Positions 42,512-51,300 of a stretch of DNA of 64,000 nucleotides are shown in pieces. Each line of letters begins with the position of its first letter. The first letter of the stretch is position 1. The stretch lies in the NCBI RefSeq assembly GCF_001483135.1, contig NZ_LNAL01000008.1, positions 496,001 through 560,000 of the forward strand. The letters run 5' to 3'. A program made the position numbers and the translations under genes. The notes under the pieces were generated by a model, which was not told the DNA's origin, searched no databases, and saw only the letters and a list, made by a program, of their open reading frames with translations. The stretch comes from Solirubrum puertoriconensis. GTDB lineage: Bacteria; Bacteroidota; Bacteroidia; Cytophagales; Hymenobacteraceae.

Positions 42512-43111
42512 TTAGTTTACGTTGACGCGGCCGGCAGCGTAGAAGTTGCGCTGGTAGTAAGGCTGTTGCAGTGAGCTTACCATTACGCCGCCGTTGGTAG
42601 CCGAATGAGCAAACTTGCCGTCTTTCAAGTAAATGCCAACGTGGTAGATAGGTTGGCCCGGGCCGCGGCGGAAGAACACCAAGTCGCCGGTTTGCATTTC
42701 GTCTTTGCCTACGCGCTTCACGTTGTTGAACATGGAACGCGAGCTGTGTACCAAGTTAATGCCGTATACTTCCTTGAACACGCGGGTTACAAATCCTGAG
42801 CAGTCAGTACCCTTCTTGCTGTTGCTGCCGAAGCGGTAGGGAGTACCCAACCACTCAGTAATCGTGCGGAGCAGGCTGGCGTTGTCGTCGAAATCGGCTT
42901 TGATGCCGAGGGCCTGCGAGTAATAGCCAACGTTCAGCGAATCGCGGAAGGAAGCGGGGTTGTCGCCGTCGGGGAAGGTAAAGAGGGAGGCTTCGGCAAT
43001 GGGGCCGGTAGCACCAACCGCCGTAGCGGCTTTCCCATCAGGAGCGTAATCGAAGAAAAAAGAAAGAGCCAGTGAAACAGCGGCGAGGCAACACAAAAGG
43101 GTATTCTTCAT
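42512..43111 (-). CDS. NlpC/P60-family cell-wall peptidase
   Basis: This 199-residue exported cysteine peptidase probably cuts peptidoglycan stem peptides. The signal peptide is MKNTLLCCLAAVSLALSFFF. The catalytic domain (about 85-195) has TPYRFGSNSKKGTDCSGFV with the nucleophile Cys104. The catalytic His157 is in IYHVGIYLKDGKFAHSA, and GDLVFF is the usual strand. The N-terminal part up to about residue 80 has no recognised domain. Length is short for the family, so it is a near-minimal hydrolase. It is followed by a terminator on its strand. Confidence 0.92.
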   Translation of the reverse strand: MKNTLLCCLAAVSLALSFFFDYAPDGKAATAVGATGPIAEASLFTFPDGDNPASFRDSLNVGYYSQALGIKADFDDNASLLRTITEWLGTPYRFGSNSKKGTDCSGFVTRVFKEVYGINLVHSSRSMFNNVKRVGKDEMQTGDLVFFRRGPGQPIYHVGIYLKDGKFAHSATNGGVMVSSLQQPYYQRNFYAAGRVNVN

Positions 43112-43410
43112 TGTCCGACGTGTGGGGTTTGGTTCCGCTCCCGAGCGGCGGCCCTAACGGGCCGGGTGGCGTACTTTTCTTCTCTAAGACAGCTGTTTGA
43201 GAAGGTGATAAAAACAGTTCGTTGAACTTCGGTTTGGATAAGTTATATCTCCCCCGATATCGTAAAACTAAGCCCCAACCAGAAGACGTCCAAGCTTTTG
43301 AGCTAAAAATGGCGTATTTTCCTCGTAATGTTCTATTCATTGAATGTTCAAAGCTCGACTTAGCTTCCTAACCTTTAGGCAATTAGCTCGTATAAACGCC
43401 TGCTTTCCTC
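43112..43410. other. 299-bp divergent intergenic region without a gene
   Basis: This is the longest gene-free stretch in the window. It lies between the divergent NlpC/P60 and DUF4157-like genes and should hold both promoters. It is more AT-rich than its surroundings near 43200-43400. I see no exact TAnnTTTG match on either strand, no RNA gene and no convincing ORF. Short ORFs that overlap it are not conserved-looking. Confidence 0.6.
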
Positions 43411-43818
43411 ATGAGCACTTTGGAACTGCCCCGCATAGTCGAAAACTCGCCCTTGGCCCGCATCGCCCGCTGGAAGCTAAGGCAGCCGAACGTGGCCATG
43501 GTACTTGGGCATACTATTCATTTAAGCGGCGTAACGCGCACTGATTTTTTGCGCGATGCCTCTTGGGTAGCGCACGAGCTATGCCACATCCGGCAGGTGC
43601 AGGAGCATGGCCTACTAAGTTTCCTGTGGAAGTACTTGGTAGAGTCGGCGCGAGTAGGCTACTATGCCAACCGCTTCGAGGTTGAAGCCCGCGAAGCCGG
43701 CCGTCGCGACGCGCCACAGGTGGCCGTGTGGCTTGGGCTTACTCCGCCGCAAGGCCCTGGACGAGGCGGTTCGGAGCGTGCCTCGGCAACGGATGCCCGG
43801 CCCGATGTGGTGGTGTGA
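43411..43818 (+). CDS. DUF4157-like putative metallopeptidase
   Basis: This 135-residue protein contains an HExxH zinc motif (VAHELCHIRQVQ, about residues 48-59) with a possible downstream ligand Glu in RFEVEAREAG (about 88-97). This resembles the DUF4157 family found in Bacteroidota. The N-terminus (MSTLELPRIVENSPLARIA) has no signal peptide. The C-terminus is Gly/Pro/Arg-rich and probably disordered. No partner gene identifies its substrate. Confidence 0.7.
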   Translation: MSTLELPRIVENSPLARIARWKLRQPNVAMVLGHTIHLSGVTRTDFLRDASWVAHELCHIRQVQEHGLLSFLWKYLVESARVGYYANRFEVEAREAGRRDAPQVAVWLGLTPPQGPGRGGSERASATDARPDVVV

Positions 43819-44010
43819 TGCGTTGGGCCACGACTGAAAGAAGAGCTTGCTAGTAACAATCATCTAGCTGTTTATACCAGCCCGCACACTAGAATTGAGT
43901 AAGGTAGCTGCCAATTGTTTGAAACCTCGCTGGCTTGTTTTACGAATAGTTGCGTGTAACTGAGGCTGGTAACTCCGGTCTATGTTTAAATCACACAAAC
44001 CTTCGCAACC

Positions 44011-44280
44011 ATGGCTACGCAAAACACCTCCAATAACACCGACTTCCTAGGTACCGCCAACAGCTCGTCGCGCCCGGGCCAACAAGAGAACAGCGCCAAT
44101 CCGGCGGCATCGCAGAAAGGCAACATGATGGGCGGCCTGAACAACACCCTGAAAAACTTTGGCGACTCGGCTGCTGGCCAGCTGAACAAGCTAAGCACCA
44201 CCCAGAAAGTGGTGGGTGGCTTGGCCCTGGCTGCTGGCATCAGCTGGCTGAGCAAAGCCATGAACAAGCGCAACGCCTAG
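44011..44280 (+). CDS. Small uncharacterised protein
   Basis: I do not recognise this 89-residue protein. The N-terminal half is polar and rich in Asn, Ser, Gln and Gly, and probably disordered. The C-terminal half has an amphipathic segment (NNTLKNFGDSAAGQLNKL) and a weakly hydrophobic helix (KVVGGLALAAGISWLSKAM). It has its own strong terminator, which supports it being a real gene. It may associate with membranes. The gene ends in CCTAGG. Confidence 0.65.
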   Translation: MATQNTSNNTDFLGTANSSSRPGQQENSANPAASQKGNMMGGLNNTLKNFGDSAAGQLNKLSTTQKVVGGLALAAGISWLSKAMNKRNA

Positions 44281-44298
44281 GTGTAGCAACCTGGTTAA

Positions 44299-44343
44299 AA
44301 GCAAAATGGCCCGCCTCTTTCGCAGAGGCGGGCCATTTTGCTT
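44299..44343. terminator. Strong intrinsic terminator between the 89-residue gene and tRNA-Thr
   Basis: A perfect 20-bp stem (44299-44318 and 44324-44343) has a 5-base loop and A/T tracts on both sides. It serves the upstream plus-strand gene and the minus-strand tRNA. Confidence 0.95.
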
Positions 44344-44344
44344 G

Positions 44345-44420
44345 TGGAGCCCACAACAGGACTCGAACCTGCGACCTGCTCATTACGAATGAGCTGCTCT
44401 ACCAACTGAGCTATGTAGGC
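44345..44420 (-). tRNA. tRNA-Thr (anticodon CGU)
   Basis: On the minus strand this folds as a full cloverleaf of 76 bases with CCA encoded. The acceptor stem GCCTACA pairs with TGTGGGC, with one G-U. The D arm is GCTCAGTTGGTAGAGC. The anticodon stem GCTCA/TGAGC encloses loop TTCGTAA with CGT at 44387-44385. The T arm is CAGGTTCGAGTCCTG. It reads ACG codons. Confidence 0.97.
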
Positions 44421-44575
44421 ATTTTCCGCGGCGGAGAGTACTCCTAACGGGACTGCAAATATAAACGGTTGTGATAAATGGACGCAAACGGCTGCTGAAA
44501 AATTCAGCTTTCACACCCAACCCCAGATTTGCCGGCCGCGTTGGGTAAGCTGACACTTCACCTAAAGGTTATTCC

Positions 44576-45037
44576 ATGGCCACTTCCGATCAGTCCGACG
44601 ATTTGCTGCAAGCGCTAGTAAGCGGTATTGTAGGTTCTATCACGCTCACGCTGGTGCACCAGACCGCCCGCGAGCTGACGCCTGATGCTCCGCGTATGGA
44701 TGTGCTCGGTATGCGCGGCCTGCGCAAGATGTTGGCGGCAGCCAACGTGCCCCAGCCTGATCATAAGACTTTATACAATACCACCATGGCCGGCGACTTG
44801 CTCGTGAACGGCCTGTACTATAGCTTGGTGGGCAGCGGCTCCGATGCCTGGATACGCGGCGCCGCCCTAGGTGTGGCTGCCGGGGTAGGGGGCGTGTTGC
44901 TGCCGGGCCCTATGGGTTTGGGCGACGGGCCTAGCAACCGCACTCCGCAAACCCAGCTCATGACGGTAGCGTGGTATACCCTAGGTGGTTTGGCCGCGGC
45001 AGGTATGTCGCGGCTGTGGAGCCGGTTGGGTAAGTAG
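44576..45037 (+). CDS. Conserved-looking membrane protein, unknown function
   Basis: This 153-residue protein is not recognised. Helices are visible at about residues 12-28, 72-88 (weak), 94-112 and 130-145. The loop after the first helix is polar with RMDVLGMRGLRKMLAAAN. Glycine is abundant in the membrane segments (LGVAAGVGGVLLPGPMGLG). There is no signal peptide or catalytic motif. It lies alone, 155 bp upstream of the tRNA start. Confidence 0.65.
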   Translation: MATSDQSDDLLQALVSGIVGSITLTLVHQTARELTPDAPRMDVLGMRGLRKMLAAANVPQPDHKTLYNTTMAGDLLVNGLYYSLVGSGSDAWIRGAALGVAAGVGGVLLPGPMGLGDGPSNRTPQTQLMTVAWYTLGGLAAAGMSRLWSRLGK

Positions 45038-45094
45038 TAGCTGGTTGCCCAGAGTCCTTGGTTTGCTCAAGCGCCTAGTTGCTGGGCCTAAGCT

Positions 45095-45102
45095 TACCTT
45101 TG
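45095..45102 (+). promoter_or_regulatory. -7 promoter element 7 bp before the FkbM methyltransferase gene
   Basis: TACCTTTG matches the consensus exactly and ends 7 bp before the ATG at 45110. A leaderless transcript is likely. Confidence 0.55.
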
Positions 45103-45109
45103 CCCCGCA

Positions 45110-45880
45110 ATGAAAGCACTGCGCAAACTATTGGTTGGCACGCTGGGCTTCGAGCGCTACATCCGCCTGGCCAGCCACGTGTATTTGCGGCTGGTGGCAC
45201 TGGGGTGGGGGCGCGCGAAGTACCCCGAGCTGTTTTTTCTGGAAAAGCTGGTAAAGCCCGGCAACGTGTGCCTCGATATCGGCGCCAACCTCGGTTACTA
45301 CTCCGTGGCGTTGTCGCGGTTGGTGGGGCCGCAGGGCAAGGTGTTGGCCGTGGAGCCGGTGCCGCTGTTTCAGCACATTTGGCAAGACAACGTACGGCTG
45401 AGCGGCTACGACAACCTGCTGCTGTTGCCCTACGCCCTAGGTGGCCAAAACGCTACGGTGAAGATGGGCACGCCCGCCCGTAACGGACTGCTGCACCACG
45501 GCATGACCAAAGTAACCGACAGCAGCCCCACCGAGCAGTACGGGCAATACTACGACGTGGAAATGCGCGTACCCGACGAGCTGCTGGCCGATTTCGAACG
45601 GCTCGACTTTATTAAGTGCGACGTAGAAGGTTTCGAGTACGAAGTATTTCGGCACATGCAGGACACGCTGCGGCGGCACCGGCCCGTTATCCAAACCGAG
45701 CTGAACGGTCTGGAGAACCGCCAACGCGTGGCTGGCTTGCTGGCCGACTTAGGGTACCGCCCGTACGTGCTGGAAACCAAGGATGCTGCGTCTCGGTTAG
45801 TACCTTGTCCGGCCGAGGTCCTTACTGCACCCGCCGACCGCGACTTTTACTTTCAACCCTACTACCCCGCTGATCGATAA
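45110..45880 (+). CDS. FkbM-family methyltransferase
   Basis: This 256-residue SAM-dependent methyltransferase has the class I fold. Motif I is CLDIGANLGYYSVALSRLVG (about residues 57-76). The next acidic residue is in VLAVEPVP. The post-motif LDFIKCDVEGFEYEVFRHM is the FkbM family hallmark. The acceptor is often a sugar or secondary-metabolite hydroxyl, but it cannot be determined here. The stop overlaps the next ATG by one base (TAATG), so the DUF4834 gene is translationally coupled. Confidence 0.88.
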   Translation: MKALRKLLVGTLGFERYIRLASHVYLRLVALGWGRAKYPELFFLEKLVKPGNVCLDIGANLGYYSVALSRLVGPQGKVLAVEPVPLFQHIWQDNVRLSGYDNLLLLPYALGGQNATVKMGTPARNGLLHHGMTKVTDSSPTEQYGQYYDVEMRVPDELLADFERLDFIKCDVEGFEYEVFRHMQDTLRRHRPVIQTELNGLENRQRVAGLLADLGYRPYVLETKDAASRLVPCPAEVLTAPADRDFYFQPYYPADR

Positions 45881-46170
45881 TGTTCATCAACTTCCTGCTC
45901 ATCACTTTCCTCATTGCCATGGTACTGCGGCTGGTGCTGCCTGCGCTGCTGCGCTGGGCGCTCAGTGCGTTTGTAAAGCGGCAGATGCGCAAAGGCGGCG
46001 TGGTGTTCGGGCCTAATGGCAACCCGTTTGCCGCGCCGTCAACCTCGAGCGGGCCTAGCCGCGCTGCCGATGGCGAAGTACGCGTTGATTACGTGCCCCC
46101 AACGGCCAAGCGCCAGCCCGATACGAATTTCCGCGGCGGCGATTACGTCGATTTCGAGGAAGTGAAATAA
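45880..46170 (+). CDS. DUF4834-type small membrane protein
   Basis: This 96-residue protein begins with one membrane helix (MFINFLLITFLIAMVLRLVLP) followed by a basic region KRQMRKGG. The remainder is polar and disordered-looking, with a conserved-looking acidic end (NFRGGDYVDFEEVK). This arrangement matches DUF4834, found in Bacteroidota next to varied genes. Its ATG shares one base with the preceding stop. Function is unknown. Confidence 0.8.
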   Translation: MFINFLLITFLIAMVLRLVLPALLRWALSAFVKRQMRKGGVVFGPNGNPFAAPSTSSGPSRAADGEVRVDYVPPTAKRQPDTNFRGGDYVDFEEVK

Positions 46171-46190
46171 TCGGACTACCTTCGGGCTTC

Positions 46191-46224
46191 AAGCCCGGCT
46201 GGCGCCTGCCGGCCGGGCTTTTTT
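46191..46224 (+). terminator. Intrinsic terminator after the DUF4834 gene
   Basis: A 13-bp stem (46191-46203 and 46208-46220) has one G-U, a 4-base loop, and a following TTTTTT tract. Confidence 0.9.
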
Positions 46225-46309
46225 ACGTTTGTAGGGGTGGTATGCCACGCGCCCTAGGTGCCGCCGCTTGCCATCCGCCTCACCGCCTACTTACTACCAG
46301 CTACCGTAC

Positions 46310-48880
46310 ATGCCCGCTGTCGAATCGCCAACGCCAACAGCACCCTCGTTGGGCCGCCGTTTGCTGCCGCACCTGCTAGCCGTAGCCTTCCTGCTCGTGC
46401 TGGCCGTTCTGTATTTCTCGCCCATTGTATTTGGGGGCAAAACCCTGGCCCAGCACGATATCGTGCAGTTCAATGGCAGTGCCCGCGAGGCGCTTACCTA
46501 CCGCCAGCAAACCGGCGAAGAAGCCCTCTGGACGAACTCCATGTTCTCGGGCATGCCCACGTACCTGATCAGCACCCGCTTTCCCGGCGACTTATCGGTG
46601 TACCTGAACTACGTGTTCACGGTGGGGTTGCCGGCGGTGGCGGCTAACCTGTTTGCCGCCCTGTTTTGCGGCTACCTGCTATTTGCCTTTTTGGGCATGC
46701 GGCCGTTGGTAGCCCTGGTGGGCGCCATTGCGTTGGGTTTCACGAGCTACAACCTTATCATCCTCGCCGCGGGGCACAACTCTAAGTCATATGCCTTGGC
46801 ATACGCGCCGCTGGTGCTGGCCGGCTTGCTGGTTACCTTCCGTAGGCAGCGGCTGCTTGGCGCGGCTTTATTTGCCCTAGGTCTGACGATGAACATCCGG
46901 GCCAACCACTTGCAGATTACCTATTACCTGCTGCTGCTGGTGCTGGTGTTTGGCGTCGTGGAACTAATTTTTGCGGCGCGCGAAAAGCGCTTGCCCGATT
47001 TCTTCCAACGTACGGCTCTGCTGGCGGTGGGTGCGCTGCTGGCCGTGGGCGTAAGCTTCGGCCGCCTCTACACCACGGCTACTTACACCAAGTACAGCAT
47101 CCGGGGTAAATCGGAGCTGACCACGCCCGCGCCTGCTGCACCCGGCGAGCAAGCCGCTGCACCGGCTGCCGATGGCGAAGGCGGCGGCCTCGACCGCGAC
47201 TATGCCTTCAACTGGAGCTACGGTGTAGGCGAAACGATTACGCTGCTCATTCCCAACTACTACGGCGGTGCCTCACAAGGCAAACTCGACGACGACTCGA
47301 ACACGGGCAAAGCGCTCAGCGACCTAGGTGTGCCGCCCGTGCAGCTCGAGCAGTACCTCTCGGGCATGCCCACGTATTGGGGCGACCAACCCATTACCAG
47401 CGGCCCGGTGTACATGGGCGCGGTGGTGTGCTTGCTGTTTGTGCTGGGCTTGTTTGTGGCCGACCGCCGCACGCGCGTTTGGCTGCTGGTGGGCACCATC
47501 CTGTCGATTATGCTGGCGTGGGGTAAAAACTTTGCCACCTTCAACGACCTGATGTTCGACTTCTTTCCGGGCTACAACAAGTTCCGGTCGGTGTCGATGG
47601 CGTTGGTTATTGCCCAGCTGGCCATGCCGTTGCTGGCTGTGCTGGCCTTGGCCCGCGTATTGCGCAACCGCCCCGCAGCGGCAGTGCCTGCCGTGCACCC
47701 CAAGCTGCCCACAACCCCGGCGGATAGCCCCGAAACCGCCGAGCTGCGCCGCAAGCTATTGCTGGCTACCGGCATTACGGCGGGTATTTGCGTGCTGGCG
47801 TTCATTTTCGGCCTAGGTGCCGATTTCGCGTCGCCCGTCGACAGCCAATTGCAGCAACAAGGCTTCCCCATCGATGCTCTGCGCCAAGACCGTGCGGCCC
47901 TTATGCGCGCCGATGTGCTCCGCTCGCTGTTCTTCATCGTGGCCACGGCCGGGGTGTTGTGGTTCTACCTCAACCGCAAGCTCACCGTATCGGTAGCAGC
48001 TGGCATAGTAGCCCTGCTCACGCTCGTCGACCTGTGGGCCGTGGATAAGCGCTACCTAGGCGAAAGCAGCTTCCAGAACGAAACCGTGGCGCAGCAGTTT
48101 GTGCCCTCGCGTGCCGACTCGCAAATCCTTGCCGACCCCACGCTGCACTACCGCGTGCTCAACCTCAGCAACCCCTTCAACGAGGCCCAAACCTCGTACT
48201 TCCACAAAAGCATTGGGGGTTACCACGGTGCCAAGCTGCGCCGGTACCAGGACCTGATCGAGCGGCAAATTTCGCAAAACAACCCGCGCATCCTGAGCAT
48301 GCTCAACGCACGCTACGTCATTACACAAGATCAGCAGGGGCAGCCCGTGGCCCAGCGCAACCCCGGTGCCCTCGGCAACGCGTGGTTTGTAAGCACCATT
48401 CAGCCGGTGCAGAACGCCGACCAGGAAATGGCCGCGCTCAGCAATTTCGATCCGGTGAACACGGCCATTGTGGATGTAAGCAAGTTCCCACAGAACAAAA
48501 CCAGCTACAACGCCGCCGGCTCGAGCATCACGCTCACGAACTACTCGCCCAACGCGCTGAAATACACCGTGAATGCGGCGCAAGAAGGATTTGCGGTGTT
48601 CTCCGAAATCTACTACCCCGAAGGCTGGAACGCCTACCTCGATGGCAAGCCTGTGCCGCACGTGCGCGCCAACTACGTGCTGCGCGCCATGCCCGTGCCG
48701 GCTGGCCAGCACGCCATCGAGTTTAAGTTCGAGCCCAAGGAGTACGCCGTTGGCAATACGGTGTCGTTGGTGTCGTCGCTGCTGCTGTTTGGAGTGCTGA
48801 TTGGGGCCGTAGTGTACGCCGTGCGCCGCAAGCCAGTGCCCGAGCCCGAAGCCGAACGCGATGAGTTGATGGCCGCCTAG
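46310..48880 (+). CDS. YfhO-family membrane protein
   Basis: This 856-residue polytopic protein has at least twelve hydrophobic helices, including LLAVAFLLVLAVLYFSPIVF near the start. The ATG at 46310 is chosen over a TTG at 46268. The family's early QHDIVQFNGSAREA and SGMPTYLIS motifs are clear, as is a soluble C-terminal beta domain (about 640-820) with YYPEGWNAYLDGK, near the last helix. YfhO-type proteins are GT-C-like membrane glycosyltransferases thought to modify wall polymers or lipids. The substrate is unknown here. CCTAGG is common within the gene. Confidence 0.88.
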   Translation: MPAVESPTPTAPSLGRRLLPHLLAVAFLLVLAVLYFSPIVFGGKTLAQHDIVQFNGSAREALTYRQQTGEEALWTNSMFSGMPTYLISTRFPGDLSVYLNYVFTVGLPAVAANLFAALFCGYLLFAFLGMRPLVALVGAIALGFTSYNLIILAAGHNSKSYALAYAPLVLAGLLVTFRRQRLLGAALFALGLTMNIRANHLQITYYLLLLVLVFGVVELIFAAREKRLPDFFQRTALLAVGALLAVGVSFGRLYTTATYTKYSIRGKSELTTPAPAAPGEQAAAPAADGEGGGLDRDYAFNWSYGVGETITLLIPNYYGGASQGKLDDDSNTGKALSDLGVPPVQLEQYLSGMPTYWGDQPITSGPVYMGAVVCLLFVLGLFVADRRTRVWLLVGTILSIMLAWGKNFATFNDLMFDFFPGYNKFRSVSMALVIAQLAMPLLAVLALARVLRNRPAAAVPAVHPKLPTTPADSPETAELRRKLLLATGITAGICVLAFIFGLGADFASPVDSQLQQQGFPIDALRQDRAALMRADVLRSLFFIVATAGVLWFYLNRKLTVSVAAGIVALLTLVDLWAVDKRYLGESSFQNETVAQQFVPSRADSQILADPTLHYRVLNLSNPFNEAQTSYFHKSIGGYHGAKLRRYQDLIERQISQNNPRILSMLNARYVITQDQQGQPVAQRNPGALGNAWFVSTIQPVQNADQEMAALSNFDPVNTAIVDVSKFPQNKTSYNAAGSSITLTNYSPNALKYTVNAAQEGFAVFSEIYYPEGWNAYLDGKPVPHVRANYVLRAMPVPAGQHAIEFKFEPKEYAVGNTVSLVSSLLLFGVLIGAVVYAVRRKPVPEPEAERDELMAA

Positions 48881-48935
48881 GTAACGCCAGCACATACAGC
48901 ACACTGCCACACCGGCCTAGGTCGGCGGCTTGTGT

Positions 48936-48943
48936 TTCCTTTG
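48936..48943 (+). promoter_or_regulatory. Near-consensus -7 element 8 bp before the PLP-enzyme gene
   Basis: TTCCTTTG differs from TAnnTTTG at one base and ends 8 bp before the ATG at 48952. Confidence 0.35.
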
Positions 48944-48951
48944 CAGCAGCT

Positions 48952-49887
48952 ATGCTTCAACCAGCGCCGCCGCCTATTCTGCTCGATTTGCCCGAGCCCG
49001 TTGCTGAGCGGCGCGGCGTGCGGCTGCGCTTGCTGCGCGACGATTTGCTGCACCCCGACATACCAGGTAACAAATGGCGCAAGCTGAAGTACAACCTGCT
49101 GGAGGCGCAGCACCTAGGGCACCGCACGCTGCTTACGTTTGGGGGTGCCTATTCCAACCACTTAGCCGCGGTGGCAGCAGCAGGCCGGCTGCAGGGCTTC
49201 GGCACCATTGGCGTGGTACGCGGCGAGGCTGCTCCTCAACTTAGCCCCACCTTGCAGCAATGCCAGGGCGACGGCATGCAGCTGCACTTTGTTAGCCGCG
49301 AGGCATACCAGCAGCGCCACGATGCCGCTTGGGTTGCTGAGCTGCTGGCGCACCTAGGGCCTGCCTACGTGGTACCCGAAGGCGGCACCAATACCTTGGC
49401 TTTGCGGGGTTGCGCCGAACTAATAACGGAGCTCGACGCCGCCGGCGAAGCCTTCGATGCCGTGGCCGTAGCTTGCGGTACCGGGGGCACGCTGGCCGGC
49501 CTGCTTATGGGCCTAGGTGGGCAGCGGCACGCCGTTGGGGTGGCTGCCCTGAAAGGCGCTGACTTCCTCCGCCGCGATGTAAACAACCTAACCACTGCTG
49601 CGGTGGGGCTGGTGTTCAGCAACTGGCACCTGCACACCAGCGCGCACTTTGGCGGCTACGCCAAGTACTCCGAGCCGTTGCTGGCGTTTATCTACCGCTT
49701 TTACCAACAGCACCAAGTGGCGCTCGACCCCGTGTACACGGGCAAGCTGCTCTACGGCGTGCTGCAGCTGATTGAAGAAGGCCACTTTGCGGTGGGCAGT
49801 ACCGTGGTGGCCGTGCACACCGGCGGCCTGCAAGGGTGGGCCGGGTTTCGGCAGCGCTTCGGCGTGGCGGCGCCGGGTTTCGTATAG
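48952..49887 (+). CDS. PLP-dependent ACC deaminase / D-cysteine desulfhydrase-family enzyme
   Basis: This is a 311-residue fold-type II PLP enzyme. The PLP lysine is in PGNKWRKLKYNLLEA. The substrate-binding GGAYSNHLAAVAAA motif follows, and the phosphate-binding glycine loop is VACGTGGTLAGLL. The C-terminal VAVHTGGLQGW is conserved in the ACC deaminase/D-cysteine desulfhydrase group. Sequence alone does not separate these two activities. No pathway neighbours help; a DUF4230 gene follows 32 bp on. Confidence 0.88.
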   Translation: MLQPAPPPILLDLPEPVAERRGVRLRLLRDDLLHPDIPGNKWRKLKYNLLEAQHLGHRTLLTFGGAYSNHLAAVAAAGRLQGFGTIGVVRGEAAPQLSPTLQQCQGDGMQLHFVSREAYQQRHDAAWVAELLAHLGPAYVVPEGGTNTLALRGCAELITELDAAGEAFDAVAVACGTGGTLAGLLMGLGGQRHAVGVAALKGADFLRRDVNNLTTAAVGLVFSNWHLHTSAHFGGYAKYSEPLLAFIYRFYQQHQVALDPVYTGKLLYGVLQLIEEGHFAVGSTVVAVHTGGLQGWAGFRQRFGVAAPGFV

Positions 49888-49919
49888 CTTAGTATTGTCG
49901 ACCTTGTTCCTCAACGCTC

Positions 49920-50549
49920 ATGATGCTTCTGCTGCGGCGCTTGGTGCCCTTGTTGTTTCTGATTGCGCTGGGGTGGTTTCTGTGGCGGAAAGTAGCCCCG
50001 AGCCTGCGCGACTTAAACTCCTTGGTGGAGCCCGAACCGCGTGTAACCGTAACGCACAACACCGTGCTCGAGAAGATTGAGGGCATGGGCAAGCTAGAAC
50101 TAGTGCGCTACCGCTTCAAGGATGTGGTCGAGTACCGCAAAAGCACCTACCGCTTTCTGCCCGATGCCAAAGTGGCCCTGATTGTGGCCGGCGAGGCCAT
50201 CGGCTGCGTCGATTTGCGCAAGGTGGGCGCGTTGGATGTGGTGTTCGAGGGCGACTCGGTAGTGCGTGTGGCCCTGCCCGCGCCCGAGCTATGCACCTGG
50301 CGCATTGATCATTCGCAAAGCCGCGTGTACGATACTGAAAACGCCCTGCTGCAGGATGCCGCGCTGGTTGACGAGGGTTACAAGTACGCCGAGCAGAACG
50401 TGCGCCGTGCCGCTTTGCAGTCGGGCATTTTGGCCCAAACCCAGCAAAATGCCGAGCAAATTCTGCGTCCCATGCTCGAAACTCTCACCGGTCGGCGCGT
50501 GGTACTAACCCAACAAATCGCGCCGCCGCAACGTGGGCGGCTTCAGTAG
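49920..50549 (+). CDS. DUF4230 protein
   Basis: This 209-residue protein has one N-terminal membrane helix (LLRRLVPLLFLIALGWFLW). A soluble domain follows with the DUF4230 pattern: VLEKIEGMGKLELVRYRFKD, KVALIVAGEAIGCVDL and LPAPELCTWRIDH. The predicted location is periplasmic, anchored to the inner membrane. Function is unknown. It may be read with the PLP-enzyme gene 32 bp upstream. Confidence 0.85.
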   Translation: MMLLLRRLVPLLFLIALGWFLWRKVAPSLRDLNSLVEPEPRVTVTHNTVLEKIEGMGKLELVRYRFKDVVEYRKSTYRFLPDAKVALIVAGEAIGCVDLRKVGALDVVFEGDSVVRVALPAPELCTWRIDHSQSRVYDTENALLQDAALVDEGYKYAEQNVRRAALQSGILAQTQQNAEQILRPMLETLTGRRVVLTQQIAPPQRGRLQ

Positions 50550-50680
50550 TTCAACCGCTTAATGGCTTGCGTTTGATGAGATAACTGCTTGTATCACATT
50601 ATTATGCGAGCCTGAAAAGTGGCGTTGTGCAAACGGGGGCTGTAGCTTTAGGTAGTCACCTGCCTAACCTCTTTTCAGCT

Positions 50681-51211
50681 ATGGAAACCAAAGAACCCAC
50701 CGTTGCACAACTGCTCTCAACCGATACCGACTGGCAAACGCCGCTGATGCCTACCGGTGTGCCTTTTGTAAGCCGCTCCGCCACAACCGAAACCTGGGAG
50801 TTTGCCGGTACCAGCGTAAAGCCACTGGCCACTTCGCGCGAAACCCACGGCGAGTTTGCGCTGCTCGATGTAACCATGCAACGCTGCCTGGATTTGCCCC
50901 CGCACCTGCATCACAACGAGTCGGAAACGTTTTACCTGCTCGAAGGCGCCATGCGCTTCGAGGTAGGCAATGAGGTTATTGAGGCTGGCCCTGGCGATGC
51001 CGTGCACCTGCCGCGCGGCCTGCGCCACGCTTGCCACGTAGTGTCGGGCCAGGCTCGGGCGCTGCTGCTGATTACGCCCGGTGGCGGCGAGCAGTACTAC
51101 CGCGAGCTATCCAAGCCCGAGCGCGGTATGATTGCACCCGGTCTTCGGGCCACTCCCGACCGCGCCACGCTGCAAGCCGTGGCCAGCAAGTTTGGGGTGC
51201 AACAGTTTTAG
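50681..51211 (+). CDS. Cupin-domain protein
   Basis: This 176-residue protein holds one cupin barrel (about residues 55-130). Metal-binding residues fit the first motif HLHHNESETFYLLEG and the second PGDAVHLPRGLRHACH. The ATG at 50681 is preferred to one at 50627 because an A/T-rich TAGCTTTA element lies between them. The C-terminus has no further domain. The substrate cannot be deduced; related stand-alone cupins include dioxygenases, isomerases and sensors. Confidence 0.82.
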   Translation: METKEPTVAQLLSTDTDWQTPLMPTGVPFVSRSATTETWEFAGTSVKPLATSRETHGEFALLDVTMQRCLDLPPHLHHNESETFYLLEGAMRFEVGNEVIEAGPGDAVHLPRGLRHACHVVSGQARALLLITPGGGEQYYRELSKPERGMIAPGLRATPDRATLQAVASKFGVQQF

Positions 51212-51233
51212 CCAGCGCATATCGGCCTACACC

Positions 51234-51279
51234 AGCAAGCCGCTCCGGGACACTAGTGCATGCCCCTGAGCGGCTTGCT
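51234..51279. terminator. Inverted repeat between the cupin and a small convergent gene
   Basis: AGCAAGCCGCTC (51234-51245) pairs perfectly with GAGCGGCTTGCT (51268-51279). There is no clear U-run, but its position between converging genes suggests transcription termination. Confidence 0.55.
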
Positions 51280-51300
51280 AATGCCAACCACCTAGGGCAG

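Noticed and set aside
48056-48910. 284-codon minus-strand ORF within the YfhO gene
   Set aside because: It is antisense to the conserved C-terminal domain of the YfhO-like protein and has no recognisable motif.
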